The notes beneath the pieces are model-generated. The model had not been told where the DNA came from and made no database searches. It saw only the letters and a list, made by a program, of their open reading frames with translations. A DNA stretch of 64,000 nucleotides from Phycisphaerales bacterium. Lineage in GTDB: Bacteria > Planctomycetota > Phycisphaerae > Phycisphaerales > UBA1924. The position numbers and the translations under genes are program-made. This document shows, piece by piece, positions 8,129 to 17,337 of this stretch. The stretch is from contig JAJDDJ010000009.1 in the NCBI GenBank assembly GCA_029260395.1, positions 124,001 to 188,000 of the forward strand, read 5' to 3'. Every line of letters begins with the position of its first letter. The first letter of the stretch is position 1.

Positions 8129-9613
8129 ATGTTTCGTTTGCTCGTACTCGCTTCGCTGCTCCTCGCCTCGGCCGTCAACGCGCAAACGTGCTCCGTGATG
8201 CAAACGCAGAAGCTCATCCCCGATGTGGCGCAAGCTACCTCAAACTACGGCTACGCAGTCGCCGTCGCCGGCGACGTCATGGTCATAGGACGCCCTCGCT
8301 ATGACGAGCCCGCAGTCGGAAGCTTGGCGGGTTCCGCTGAGGTCTTCGAGTTCATAGGTGGCTCCTGGCAGCGCACCGATGTGCTATTGGCCGATGTGCC
8401 TTCCTCCTCGGCGCAGTTTGGTAACGCGGTTGCCACCGACGGCAATGTCATTCTCGTCGCGGCGAGCTACGAGAAGCTCACCGTCGACGATATCGACTAC
8501 AGCCAGGCGGGTTCCATCTACGTCTTTGAGAAGATCGGAGGCACCTGGACCAGCACCCAGCAGCTCACGGCCAACGAACTGGCGGGCGGCGGCAAGCAGT
8601 TCGGTCACTCCATGGATCTCGACGGCAACATGCTCGTCGTCGGCGAGTGGCGCGCCAACTACCTTCCCAATTCGGACACCGAGGCTGGCGCGGTGCATGT
8701 GTTCTCGCGCACGGGCAACTCGTTCTCCCACGAAGTGAAGCTCCAAGTACCCAGCGCCTCGTACCGTGCCCACCTCGGCAGCAGCATCGCCACCGACGAC
8801 GGCATCATCGTCGCCGGAGCCTATCTTGAAGACGGCGGCGGCTCGCGCTCGGGCGCGGCCTACGTCTTTGGCTTCGACGACGGCTGGGTCCTCCTCGACA
8901 AACTCGAGGCACCCGCGCCGGTTTCGCTGGGCGACTTTGGGTGGTCCTGCGATATCATCGACGGCACCATTATCGTGGGCGGGCTCGACTACTTTGTGAC
9001 CGGAGGCCAGGGATCCGCCTTCGCGTTTGAGCCCACCGGCCCCGGCAACTGGGACCTTGCTCAGCAGTTCAACGGATCCTCCTCTGCCGGCAGCGACAGC
9101 TTCGGCTACAGCACACACTTCGTTGATCACGAGACGCTGCTGGTCGGTGCAACGCTCGACGACGACGGCGGGCCGCAGACGGGTTCTGTGTTCCTCTTCA
9201 AGAAGATTGCGGGCGTCTGGACACAACAAGGCGGTGCCTTCGGAAACGCCGATCGCGCAGCGGGCGATCAGTTCGGATTCTCCCTCGATTCCGACGGCTC
9301 CACCCTCGTCATCCCTGCCATTGGCAACGACGACGGTGCACCCCAGAATGGGTCCGCCCACGTCTTCGATCTCGTCTGCACACTGCCCTGCCCGGGCGAT
9401 ATCGCCGACGACTTCGGAACCCTCGGAGCCGACTCCATGGTCTCCTTCGGCGACTTCCTCGCACTCCTCGGCCTCATCGGGCCGTGCCCGGGCGGAACGC
9501 CCGGATGCACCGGAGACATTGCAGACGATTTCGGAACCCTCAACGGAGGCGACGGCATGGTCTCCTTCGGCGACTTCCTCGCGCTGCTCGGACTCATAGG
9601 GCCCTGCCCGTAA
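8129..9613 (+). CDS. Secreted FG-GAP seven-bladed propeller with dockerin-like tail (paralog 3)
   Basis: The 494-aa product has a signal peptide (MFRLLVLASLLLASAVNA, then QTCS) and AGGAG 7 nt before the ATG. Seven FG-GAP-like units run from FGYAVAVAGDVMVIG-type to QFGFSLDSDGSTLVIPA, followed by two dockerin-like repeats, the first with ADSMVSFGD. Sequence is nearly the same as paralog 2 from LAGGGKQFGHSMDLDG through the sixth blade. The upstream 150 nt resembles that of paralog 1, so this gene combines a paralog-2-like coding region with a paralog-1-like promoter region. Last member of the contiguous dockerin-tailed array. Confidence 0.88.
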   Translation: MFRLLVLASLLLASAVNAQTCSVMQTQKLIPDVAQATSNYGYAVAVAGDVMVIGRPRYDEPAVGSLAGSAEVFEFIGGSWQRTDVLLADVPSSSAQFGNAVATDGNVILVAASYEKLTVDDIDYSQAGSIYVFEKIGGTWTSTQQLTANELAGGGKQFGHSMDLDGNMLVVGEWRANYLPNSDTEAGAVHVFSRTGNSFSHEVKLQVPSASYRAHLGSSIATDDGIIVAGAYLEDGGGSRSGAAYVFGFDDGWVLLDKLEAPAPVSLGDFGWSCDIIDGTIIVGGLDYFVTGGQGSAFAFEPTGPGNWDLAQQFNGSSSAGSDSFGYSTHFVDHETLLVGATLDDDGGPQTGSVFLFKKIAGVWTQQGGAFGNADRAAGDQFGFSLDSDGSTLVIPAIGNDDGAPQNGSAHVFDLVCTLPCPGDIADDFGTLGADSMVSFGDFLALLGLIGPCPGGTPGCTGDIADDFGTLNGGDGMVSFGDFLALLGLIGPCP

Positions 9614-9642
9614 CCACCCCTGAGCGCACGTGCGGCACCCCC

Positions 9643-9648
9643 TATACT
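9643..9648 (+). promoter_or_regulatory. -10 box TATACT, leaderless start of the glycosyltransferase
   Basis: TATACT ends 6 nt before the GTG at 9655, so transcription would begin at or next to the start codon. There is no Shine-Dalgarno sequence between them and no convincing -35 box. Confidence 0.55.
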
Positions 9649-9654
9649 CGCCGC

Positions 9655-10803
9655 GTGCGCATAGTTCACTACATCGAGCATCTCCGCTTTGAAGACGGCG
9701 GCCCGGTCCGTGCCGTCATCGACCTGACTGAAGCCCTTGCCGCCAAGGGACACCAGCTCACGGTGCTGGCCCACGACATCAAGGACGCGCCCGTCCAATG
9801 GGCCTCCGATGACGCGCTGCCAACCGCACACCTGCTGCCCAAACCAGCACGCGGCCCGTGGCTCGCGCCCAGCCAGCTAGTCAGCGCCCGCAAGCTGATC
9901 GCCGAGGCCGACGTGCTGCACACCCACGGCATCTGGGTTCCCGCCGCAGCCCAGATGGCCTCGGTCGCCCGCTCGGTGCGCACGCCCTACGTCATTTCCA
10001 TCCGCGGCATGCTGGACGACTGGTGCATGGACCAGCGCGCGCTCAAGAAGAAGCTCTACCTCTCGCTTATGGGCCGCCGGTTCCTCAACAACGCCGCGAT
10101 GATCCACCTCACCGCGCAAGCCGAACTCGATCAGGCCAAGAAGCACTTCAGCGCCCCCACCACCGTCATCCCCAACCTGATGAGCCTCGACCCGTTCGAG
10201 CCGTTGCCCGGCACGGCCGCCGCAGAGAACAGGTTCGCGGAGCTGCTCTCTCCCGGCGTGCCCGTGTTGCTGTTTCTTTCCCGCATCCACTACAAGAAGG
10301 GCATCGAGTCGCTGCTCGAAGCTTCCGCATCTCTATCCGCAAAGGGCGTGGATCACCGCGTGCTGATCGCCGGCACCGGGGAGGAGGATTATGTTCGCAC
10401 ACTCCACACAAAGCGCGACAGTATCAACGCCCGCGATGCGCACTTCATCGGGCACATCACGGGTGCCGACAAGGTCAGTCTCTACCAGCTTGCCGATCTG
10501 ATGGTCCTGCCGACCAGCCAGGAGAATTTCGGCTTTGTGTTCTTCGAAGCGCTCGCAGCGGGCACCGCTGTTCTCACGACCAAGGGCGTGGACACATGGC
10601 CCGAACTCGAAGCCAGCGGCGGCGGGTTCATCTTGCCCGATTCCGATGCTGACAAGCTCGCACAGCGCATCGAGCAGCTCATCACCGACCGCACTGCGTT
10701 GCAGGCAGCGGGCGACAAAGGACGGGCGTGGATGTTCGAACACATGAACCCGGCGAGACTTGTCGAACGCTTCGAGCATCTCTACCAGAGCGCTGCAGGC
10801 TGA
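9655..10803 (+). CDS. Glycosyltransferase, GT4 / GT-B type
   Basis: The 382-aa product is read from a GTG (RIVHYIEHLRFEDGGPVRAV). The N-terminal half has the GT4 features GGPVRAV, VLHTHGIW and SVRTPYVISIRGMLD. The C-terminal half has LFLSRIHYKKGIESLLEA and the nucleotide-sugar binding segment LPTSQENFGFVFFEALAAG with its E-x7-E motif. It should transfer a sugar from a nucleotide donor to a growing cell-surface glycan on the cytoplasmic side; donor and acceptor are not predictable. It opens the polysaccharide region and its end overlaps the convergent O-antigen-ligase-like gene by 22 nt. Confidence 0.9.
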   Translation: MRIVHYIEHLRFEDGGPVRAVIDLTEALAAKGHQLTVLAHDIKDAPVQWASDDALPTAHLLPKPARGPWLAPSQLVSARKLIAEADVLHTHGIWVPAAAQMASVARSVRTPYVISIRGMLDDWCMDQRALKKKLYLSLMGRRFLNNAAMIHLTAQAELDQAKKHFSAPTTVIPNLMSLDPFEPLPGTAAAENRFAELLSPGVPVLLFLSRIHYKKGIESLLEASASLSAKGVDHRVLIAGTGEEDYVRTLHTKRDSINARDAHFIGHITGADKVSLYQLADLMVLPTSQENFGFVFFEALAAGTAVLTTKGVDTWPELEASGGGFILPDSDADKLAQRIEQLITDRTALQAAGDKGRAWMFEHMNPARLVERFEHLYQSAAG

Positions 10804-12194
10804 GCCCCGTCGGCATCCCAGCCCGGCTGCTCACTGCCCACCTGATCGGGCTGTTCAGCCTCGTTGCCGTAATCACCGAATTCTTCGTGCTCGTCGGCGT
10901 AGGCCACTCGGTCATCACGACGCAACTCGTTGAGTTGTAAGAGCCGCGCAAGCACGCCAGAAAAAACCATCACGAATACGAGGTTTGGGCTGATGCGAGC
11001 TGAGAAGAACCCCTCGAACACCGCGCCCGCAAAGAACGCGAGTACCAGGCCCGCCGACAGGTCGATTACCGTTTGCTGCTCTTTCGGCAACCCCCATCGA
11101 CTCCGGAACGCTTTGATCAGTTGCAGCCCCGCAACGAGCGTCAGCACCAGCGACAAACCCAGCATCCCGATGCCGTAAGACGCGAAGCCATATAGCCAAG
11201 CGTTCTCGCTGCTGCCAGCGTTGGATGTGCCCGCGCCGATGAGCGGGTTCTCAACCGCCTTGCTGAGCATCCGACCCCATGCAGCAGTGCGGGTATCCTC
11301 GCCCCCGCCGAGCCGATCAAGGGTCGTGGTCGCCTCGCTGAACCCCGAGCCGAGCACTTTGAGCGCCAGCGCGAAGAACGCCGCCACAATTGGCAGCATC
11401 AGAACCGCTCGGCCCATCCGCGTGAAGAGCACACCAGCGCCGCCCACGACGGCCATGCCCAACGACGTGCGAGAGCCTGTCCAGAGCAGGAGCAACCCGT
11501 CCGCGGCGAGCATCCCGATCGCCGCAAAGCGCCACAGCTTTTTGGGCTCGTTGAGCGCCATAAACAGCGAGGTCGTCGTCACACAGGCAAGGAATGTGCC
11601 CGCGTGCTGCGGGTTGCTCAGCAACCCCACGAACCGGTTCGAGTTGCCGAACACGACCAAGCTGCGATCAAGCATGAACTGCACCATGCACATGCCGAAC
11701 CAGACCGCGTTAGCAAACAAAATCGACCGAAGCAGCGGATGCACATCCTCTTCTTCATCGATCACCGCCGCTGGCGCGAGCAGCATCGCTGGTAACACGA
11801 TCGCAGCCAGACCAAGCGACAGGATGCCGTCCGACACACCCTCGTGGATGAACCGAAGCATGGCCATGAAAAGCCCGATTACGACGAGTGTCATCGAGAC
11901 AAGGCTCTTGCGCTTGCCTACTAGCCTCGACAGTTGAAACACCAACAGACCGATTGTCAGAATTCCGAACAGGCCATAGAAGTAATCTCGGTTGCTCTGC
12001 AGACCAAGCCAGAACGTCGGGCGCACACCCTCGTCATTCCACTCCACGGGCAGCGCCATCGCCGAGAAGAACAACAACCCGCCCAGCCCGACGAGCAGGC
12101 TGAACTTGCGGGTGATCGTCATCGCGACCACCAGCGCAACCACCAGTGCCGAGCCAACCACTCCCGCAAGCATCCACGCTGGCATTCCGCCCAC
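10782..12194 (-). CDS. O-antigen ligase/polymerase-like membrane protein
   Basis: The 470-aa polytopic protein is read from a GTG with AGGAG 7 nt upstream; an ATG three codons in is poorly spaced. About ten hydrophobic segments run from MLAGVVGSALVVALVVAM to LVLAFFAGAVFEGFF. The Wzy_C-type landmarks WTGSRTSLGMAVVGG and SENAWLYGFASYGIGMLG are present, including the large periplasmic loop between them that carries the catalytic region in this family. These enzymes join or polymerise lipid-linked glycans in the periplasm. The C-terminus is charged and ends in a cytoplasmic tail. Fits the neighbouring glycosyltransferase and nucleotide-sugar enzymes. Ligase versus polymerase cannot be decided from sequence. 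Confidence 0.75.
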   Translation of the reverse strand: MGGMPAWMLAGVVGSALVVALVVAMTITRKFSLLVGLGGLLFFSAMALPVEWNDEGVRPTFWLGLQSNRDYFYGLFGILTIGLLVFQLSRLVGKRKSLVSMTLVVIGLFMAMLRFIHEGVSDGILSLGLAAIVLPAMLLAPAAVIDEEEDVHPLLRSILFANAVWFGMCMVQFMLDRSLVVFGNSNRFVGLLSNPQHAGTFLACVTTTSLFMALNEPKKLWRFAAIGMLAADGLLLLWTGSRTSLGMAVVGGAGVLFTRMGRAVLMLPIVAAFFALALKVLGSGFSEATTTLDRLGGGEDTRTAAWGRMLSKAVENPLIGAGTSNAGSSENAWLYGFASYGIGMLGLSLVLTLVAGLQLIKAFRSRWGLPKEQQTVIDLSAGLVLAFFAGAVFEGFFSARISPNLVFVMVFSGVLARLLQLNELRRDDRVAYADEHEEFGDYGNEAEQPDQVGSEQPGWDADGAQPAALW

Positions 12195-12292
12195 TCGACC
12201 GCTCCTCGCGCTAGAGCCTCATCCTAGAACCCGCCAGATGCGGGCCCTTCTCCGTCGCCTATCGGTCCGATCCAGCTTCCGCCTGACCGGAA

Positions 12293-13345
12293 TCACCTGT
12301 CATCAACCAGCCGGATCCGGGCCTCGACCCAACGATGATCCGATCCCGGCACAGCTGCCGTGCGCCACGCCGTTACCTCGGCCCCGCCGCCCACCCACAC
12401 ATCATCCAGCCTGAGCCGGGCGATGCCAGCAATCCCTGCGGGCCACGTCCCGCCCACTACCCAAACAGGCTTACCAGGCGCAAGGCCTGCGCTACGGAGC
12501 ACCCGGCTCCGGACCCCCATCGGCGTGCTGTTCAAATCGCACGCCAGCACAACCGGACCATCTAAGTCCCCCGCTTTCATCACGCTCGCCGCCGCCCGCG
12601 CTAGCTCATTACCGCGCGACCACCTCGCCGCCGACCTCGGCGAGTGCGGAGCGATCTGCGCCACCACAAACGCCCCGGCCGCAGCATCAATCCTTCCAAG
12701 ATACACCTGCTCGTGGTCCGGCCCGTGCGGAACCTCCAGCCGTTCGATTGGCCACTTGCTCAGTACGAGACACCCAGGCACCGAGTTCGGCACCCAGTCG
12801 CGGTAGCTGAAATGCGGGTACGCCGCGCTCAACGCGTTGGGAGTCCGCAATTCGCTCCAGATCAGCGAGCCGAACTCCGTGATGACCACCACGTCCGCGC
12901 CGCTCGCCGCGATCGCTGCCAGCGCCTCCGGCTGCCGATCGCTGCCCCTCGCATTCAGATTCAATTGGATCACAGTGACCAAACCGGCTTCACCGTTCAC
13001 GCTCGGATAAGGCAACAGCCGCCGGCCGTGCCACCCGACCGCTGCCAGCCAAAGGCTCGCCCCCAGAGCAACCACCGCCGAGGCCAGCACGACGACGCGA
13101 CGACGACGCTTCACACAGCCCATCGCCATCAGAACCGCCCCACCAACGCCGCCGATCGCGAGCCACGCCGGCGCCAGCACCTGCAAGGCCACGTCGGCGA
13201 TCCACCATCGCGGCGAAAGCAGCAGCATCGCTACCGCCACCACCGAACCCATCACCAAACCGGCCAGCGCCGCCCCGGTACACAGAGAACTACAGCGGCC
13301 TAGCCGGCTCGCTGATCGTCGCTCTGTCGTTGCCATGTCCGCCAT
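12293..13345 (-). CDS. Membrane-anchored endonuclease/exonuclease/phosphatase-family protein
   Basis: The 350-aa product has three hydrophobic segments in the first 120 residues, then an EEP-fold domain. Recognisable motifs are VIQLNLNARG, ASGADVVVITEFG (metal-binding Glu), a truncated central region with GCLVLSKWPIERL, VVLACDLNSTPMG and the terminal GSDHRWVEA with the catalytic Asp-His. Family members hydrolyse phosphodiesters in nucleic acids, lipids or sugars; membrane anchoring and position between polysaccharide genes suggest an envelope substrate but this is inference. It starts 5 nt after the stop of ugd, so the two are probably co-transcribed; no good ribosome site precedes the ATG. 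Confidence 0.8.
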   Translation of the reverse strand: MADMATTERRSASRLGRCSSLCTGAALAGLVMGSVVAVAMLLLSPRWWIADVALQVLAPAWLAIGGVGGAVLMAMGCVKRRRRVVVLASAVVALGASLWLAAVGWHGRRLLPYPSVNGEAGLVTVIQLNLNARGSDRQPEALAAIAASGADVVVITEFGSLIWSELRTPNALSAAYPHFSYRDWVPNSVPGCLVLSKWPIERLEVPHGPDHEQVYLGRIDAAAGAFVVAQIAPHSPRSAARWSRGNELARAAASVMKAGDLDGPVVLACDLNSTPMGVRSRVLRSAGLAPGKPVWVVGGTWPAGIAGIARLRLDDVWVGGGAEVTAWRTAAVPGSDHRWVEARIRLVDDR

Positions 13346-13350
13346 GCCGA

Positions 13351-14697
13351 TCAGATCGGCGTGGTAGCTGCCTTGCCCACGCTGTAGTAGTGCCAGCCCA
13401 TTTCGCCCAGCTGAGCCCGGCGGTACAGGTTGCGACCATCAAAGATCGCCTTGCTCGCCATCGCCTCGCCGAGCCTCGCAAAGTCCGGGCTCTTGAACTC
13501 GTCCCAGTCCGTGCTGATGACCAGCGCATCCGCTCCGCGCGCGCACTCGTACATGTCATCGTACAGCTCGATCACAGCGCCCATCTCGGCCTTCACGTTC
13601 TCCATCGCCACCGGGTCGAACCCGCGCGCTTTGGCTCCAACGCCACACGCTCGCTTGACCAGCGCGAGCGCAGGGGCCTCGCGGATGTCGTCCGTCTGCG
13701 GCTTGAATGCAAGCCCCCAGAACGCGATGGTCTTGCCCTGCATCGAGGGCTCGCCGCCGAAGTGGCCGACGATCTTCTTGAAGAACCGGTCGCGCTGCTT
13801 CTGATTCGTCTCGTGTACAGCTCGACTCACCGGCGTCGGCACACCCGCCTTGTCGCCCATCATCATGCACGCCAGCGTGTCCTTCGGAAAACATGACCCG
13901 CCGTAGCCCAACCCCGGGTACAAAAAGCTGTGCCCGATGCGGGAGTCCGAACACATGCCCTCTCGCACCTTGGTGATGTCCGCGCCGTACGCCTCGCACA
14001 GGTTGGCCATCTCGTTGATGAAGCTGATCTTCGTCGCCAAAAAGTTGTTCGATGCGTACTTCACCATCTCGCTCGAAGACACATCCATAATAAAGATCGG
14101 GTGGCCGTTACGCACGAACGGGTCGTACAGATCGCGGAACCGCTCGGCGGTTTCTTCGTCCTCTACCCCCACCACCACGCGGTCCGGCTTCAAGAAGTCG
14201 TTGACCGCAGCACCTTCCTTGAGGAACTCCGGGTTGTCCGCCACCGCAAATGGGATGTCCGGGCCGACCTTCGCGCGGATCCGATCGCGAATATACAGCG
14301 TCGTGCCAACCGGCACCGTGGACTTCACCACCACGACCTTGCGTTTCTGGTTCGGGCCGAGCTTGATGAGCACGTCGGCGATGTCGTCCGCTGCCGAGTC
14401 GACGTACTTCAGGTCCGTGTGCCCGTTCTCGTCTGATGGTGTGCCCACGCAGATGAACACCATGTCCGCGTCGGTGTACGCCTCGTGCTTGTCGAGCGTG
14501 TACTTCAGCCGCCCCGCTTCCACGTTCTTGATCATCAGTTCTGTCAGCCCCGGCTCGTAGATCGGGCAGATGTTCTGCCGGAGCTTCTCGATCTTCTTCT
14601 CGTCGACATCCAGACACATCACGTCGTTGCCCGTGTTCGCCAGGCAGACGCCCGTAACCAGCCCGACGTACCCCGTTCCAACCATTGTCAGTTTCAT
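13351..14697 (-). CDS. ugd: UDP-glucose 6-dehydrogenase
   Basis: The 448-aa enzyme oxidises UDP-glucose to UDP-glucuronate with two NAD+. The N-terminal Rossmann motif MVGTGYVGLVTGVCLANTG, the conserved VPVGTT and FLKEGAAVNDFLKPDRVV segments, and the catalytic Cys in GYGGSCFPKDT are all present, as is the C-terminal GLAFKPQTDDIREAP. Length and order are normal for the family. Family members acting on GDP-mannose share this fold, but pairing with a UDP-glucuronate decarboxylase next door favours UDP-glucose. It supplies substrate to the two short-chain dehydrogenase genes upstream on the same strand. Confidence 0.93.
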   Translation of the reverse strand: MKLTMVGTGYVGLVTGVCLANTGNDVMCLDVDEKKIEKLRQNICPIYEPGLTELMIKNVEAGRLKYTLDKHEAYTDADMVFICVGTPSDENGHTDLKYVDSAADDIADVLIKLGPNQKRKVVVVKSTVPVGTTLYIRDRIRAKVGPDIPFAVADNPEFLKEGAAVNDFLKPDRVVVGVEDEETAERFRDLYDPFVRNGHPIFIMDVSSSEMVKYASNNFLATKISFINEMANLCEAYGADITKVREGMCSDSRIGHSFLYPGLGYGGSCFPKDTLACMMMGDKAGVPTPVSRAVHETNQKQRDRFFKKIVGHFGGEPSMQGKTIAFWGLAFKPQTDDIREAPALALVKRACGVGAKARGFDPVAMENVKAEMGAVIELYDDMYECARGADALVISTDWDEFKSPDFARLGEAMASKAIFDGRNLYRRAQLGEMGWHYYSVGKAATTPI

Positions 14698-14769
14698 AGC
14701 TCGGCCTCGTGTTCACCCCGCAGGCGTGTCCGCTCACGAACACACCAAAACGGAGCTCGTTCAAAAGTT

Positions 14770-15747
14770 TCAATAATTCGGAGTAGGAGCGCGGAACGCG
14801 CTGAGATCTTTGCCCCTAAACCACTCGATCGTCTTGGCAAGTCCCTCACGCAGCTGAACCTTGGGCTCCCACCCGCCCAAGTGCTGCTTCGCAAGCGTGA
14901 TGTCCGGCTGGCGCTGCTTGGGATCGTCCGCAGGCAACGGCTTGTAGCTGAAGTCCTTGTGCGGGCTGCCCGTCAGCTCCACTACCAACTCTGCGAGTTG
15001 CTTGATCGTGAACTCGTTGGGATTGCCGATGTTCACCGGCCCCACAAAGTCATCAGGCCCATTCATCATCCGGATGATCGCCTCGACTAGATCATCCCGG
15101 TAGCAGAAGCTCCGAGACTGCGTGCCGTCGCCGAACATGCTGATCTGCTCGCCTTGAAGCGACTGGCGGATAAAGTTGCTCACCACGCGACCATCGAAGG
15201 GGTGCATGCCCGGCCCGTACGTGTTGAAGATCCGCACCACACGGATGTTCACCCCGTTCGCACGCCAATAATCAAAGAACAGCGTCTCCGCCGCCCGCTT
15301 GCCCTCGTCGTAGCACGCCCTCGGCCCGATCGGGTTCACGTTGCCCCGGTAGCTCTCGGGCTGCGGGTGCACATCCGGATCGCCATAGATTTCGCTCGTC
15401 GATGCCTGCAGAATCTTCGCCCGGCACCGCTTGGCCATGCCCAGCATGTTGATCGCCCCGAGCACTGAAGTCTTCATCGTCTTGATCGGGTTGTACTGGT
15501 AGTGGCCCGGTGCCGCGGGGCACGCCATGTTGTAAATCTCGTCCACTTCCAAGAACAGATCGTGCGTGATGTCGTGCCGAAGAAACTCGAAGTTCCCGCA
15601 CCCGAGCAGGTGCTCGATGTTGAACTTCTGGCTCGTGAACAGGTTGTCCACACACACCACGTCCTGCCCCTGGTTCACCAGCCGCTCGCAGATGTGCGAG
15701 CCCAGAAACCCCGCGCCGCCCGTAACCAGAATCCGTTTGATGCTCAT
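14770..15747 (-). CDS. UDP-glucuronate decarboxylase (UDP-xylose synthase)
   Basis: The 325-aa extended short-chain dehydrogenase closely follows the UXS family: [40 protein letters not shown]-equivalent [55 protein letters not shown] (catalytic Tyr and Lys) and [16 protein letters not shown]. It converts UDP-glucuronate to UDP-xylose in the cytoplasm. Placed 72 nt upstream of ugd on the same strand, so substrate synthesis and use are adjacent. Xylose in the surface glycan is therefore likely. Confidence 0.93.
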   Translation of the reverse strand: MSIKRILVTGGAGFLGSHICERLVNQGQDVVCVDNLFTSQKFNIEHLLGCGNFEFLRHDITHDLFLEVDEIYNMACPAAPGHYQYNPIKTMKTSVLGAINMLGMAKRCRAKILQASTSEIYGDPDVHPQPESYRGNVNPIGPRACYDEGKRAAETLFFDYWRANGVNIRVVRIFNTYGPGMHPFDGRVVSNFIRQSLQGEQISMFGDGTQSRSFCYRDDLVEAIIRMMNGPDDFVGPVNIGNPNEFTIKQLAELVVELTGSPHKDFSYKPLPADDPKQRQPDITLAKQHLGGWEPKVQLREGLAKTIEWFRGKDLSAFRAPTPNY

Positions 15748-16005
15748 GCGCGTGGGCCTCGACCTTCTCTTATGGCTGCCGGGCCGGGGACGCCCGGAAT
15801 CTCGGTAGCTGCATCTTCGTCCAGACCGCCAACGGTGTGGAGCCGGACCGACAAACCAATCGCCTTTGGAGGCCTTTCAGGGCTGAAAATCGCCCGATCT
15901 GACCCCGCCAATAGATCGGTGGCGATGGTAGGCCTCAAAGCCCAAATGGCCCGGACCTTGTCCATTGCCTCTGGACCCGCGCGCAACCGACCAGCATTGC
16001 AGCGC

Positions 16006-16998
16006 TTACACCTCGCCGCTGGCCCTCTGCTGCATCCATGCCCATTGCTCGGCCAACCCTCGTTCCAGATCCACCTTGGGCTTGTACCCGAGTTCCTCGC
16101 CGCTGCGGCTCACATCCGCCCACGTCCGGTCCACATCGCCCGGCTGCTGATCCACTTGCTCGATCACCGGCTCCCTGCCAACCGTTCGCCCCACCGCCCT
16201 CAGAAGTTCGTCCAGCCGAACCGGGCTCGATCCACCCAAGTTCCACACCCGGTACCCGTGGGCCGCAATTGCCTCATGCGAGGCCAGCACCCCATCCACG
16301 ATGTCATCAATGAACGTGTAGTCCCGGCTCGATGACCCATCCCCGAACATTCGGATCGTCTCGCCCGCTGCGCACTTCTCTAGGAACAGCCGAATTCCCA
16401 GGTCCGGGCGCTGCCTAGGCCCATAAACCGTAAAGAACCGCAGCATCCCCAAGGGCAACCCAGTCAGGTGGTGGTGCGTGTGCCCGAGCAGTTCGCACGC
16501 GCGCTTCGTAGCCGCATACGGGCTGATCGGCTCCGCTGCCTCGTCTGATTCGCAGAACGGCACCCGCGACGCGTTCCCGTACACCGAACTCGATGACGCC
16601 ACCACCGCGCGATCGAGCCCCGCCTTGCTCGCCTCGGCCAGCACGACGCTCGTACCGACCACGTTCGCGACCGCGTACCCCGCGGGGTCGGCGATGCTCG
16701 GCCTTACCCCCGCCTTGGCCGCCAGATGGATCATCGACCCGCACCCCGCCATCGCCTTGGCCACCTCAGCCGAATCGGTCAGGTCCGCCTCGATCATCTC
16801 GAAGCCGCCCGGCCCAGCCTCCGCCGCCAAACGGCAGGCCGACACGTTCGCTTCCTTTAGAGCACGCGAATAGAACGGATCAAAGTTGTCCAGCCCCACC
16901 ACCTGAGCCTCGAGCGCGATCAACCGCTGCGACACATGCGAACCGATGAACCCCGCTGCCCCGGTCACCAGCACCCGTCGATCAGCCCATTCAGCCAT
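16006..16998 (-). CDS. NAD-dependent epimerase, UDP-glucuronate 4-epimerase-like
   Basis: The 330-aa product starts at MAEWADRRVLVTG, where AGGAG lies about 6 nt upstream; the frame stays open for 40 more codons through a terminator hairpin and those are not used in my call. The Rossmann motif TGAAGFIGSHV, the segment VVGLDNFDPFYSRALKEAN typical of UDP-glucuronate 4-epimerases, catalytic SSSSVYGN and YAATKRACELL, and FTVYGPRQRPDL are seen. It would make UDP-galacturonate from UDP-glucuronate. Separated from the UXS gene by 258 nt in which I see no gene. Other UDP-hexose epimerase activities are possible. Confidence 0.85.
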   Translation of the reverse strand: MAEWADRRVLVTGAAGFIGSHVSQRLIALEAQVVGLDNFDPFYSRALKEANVSACRLAAEAGPGGFEMIEADLTDSAEVAKAMAGCGSMIHLAAKAGVRPSIADPAGYAVANVVGTSVVLAEASKAGLDRAVVASSSSVYGNASRVPFCESDEAAEPISPYAATKRACELLGHTHHHLTGLPLGMLRFFTVYGPRQRPDLGIRLFLEKCAAGETIRMFGDGSSSRDYTFIDDIVDGVLASHEAIAAHGYRVWNLGGSSPVRLDELLRAVGRTVGREPVIEQVDQQPGDVDRTWADVSRSGEELGYKPKVDLERGLAEQWAWMQQRASGEV

Positions 16999-17116
16999 CC
17001 GCAGCTCCTTGCCCTTCAGGTCCGCCCGCAAACCATTGTTCCCCTCGATTCGCGTGACCAACCACGGGCCGGTCTGATCGGCACCGCTGAGCCATTGGTA
17101 GGCCTCAGGGGCCTTC

Positions 17117-17157
17117 AAAAAACAAGCAGGGCGCCATCTATTCGACAGCGCCCCGCT
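17117..17157 (-). terminator. Rho-independent terminator or attenuator
   Basis: On the - strand AGCGGGGCGC pairs with GCGCCCTGCT with one mismatch around a 13-nt loop, followed by TGTTTTTT. It lies 180 nt beyond the stop of the secreted gene at 17338 and about 120 nt before the epimerase start, so it could end the first transcript or attenuate the second. Confidence 0.7.
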
Positions 17158-17337
17158 GGAGGAGAGAGAGATCTAGTTTGATTCTACCGAACTATCGGTC
17201 CATCCATTGCAACTTCAATGAAAATATACGTAACATTCAACCGCTCACCCTTGACACCTGTTCCTCGCCTCCCTAGATCGGCCCAGTCTCGCCTAGGCAT
17301 AACCCCAGCAATCAAGACAAGTTAGCACTCAGCAACA
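17158..17337. other. AT-rich intergenic segment, possible - strand promoter
   Basis: No gene seen. The segment is clearly more AT-rich than its surroundings. On the - strand a TATATT lies in the run TACGTATATTTTC around 17220-17232, a candidate -10 box for the epimerase gene with the hairpin at 17117-17157 in its leader. No matching -35 is evident. Confidence 0.35.

Noticed and set aside
15748..16005. 80-codon frame between the UXS and epimerase genes (- strand)
   Set aside because: Overlaps the UXS start, has no recognisable motif and no Shine-Dalgarno; the 258 nt are left as intergenic.
17321..17330. TTAGCACTC, a half-site of the CIRCE heat-shock operator
   Set aside because: The matching GAGTGCTAA half is absent and the neighbouring genes are not chaperones.
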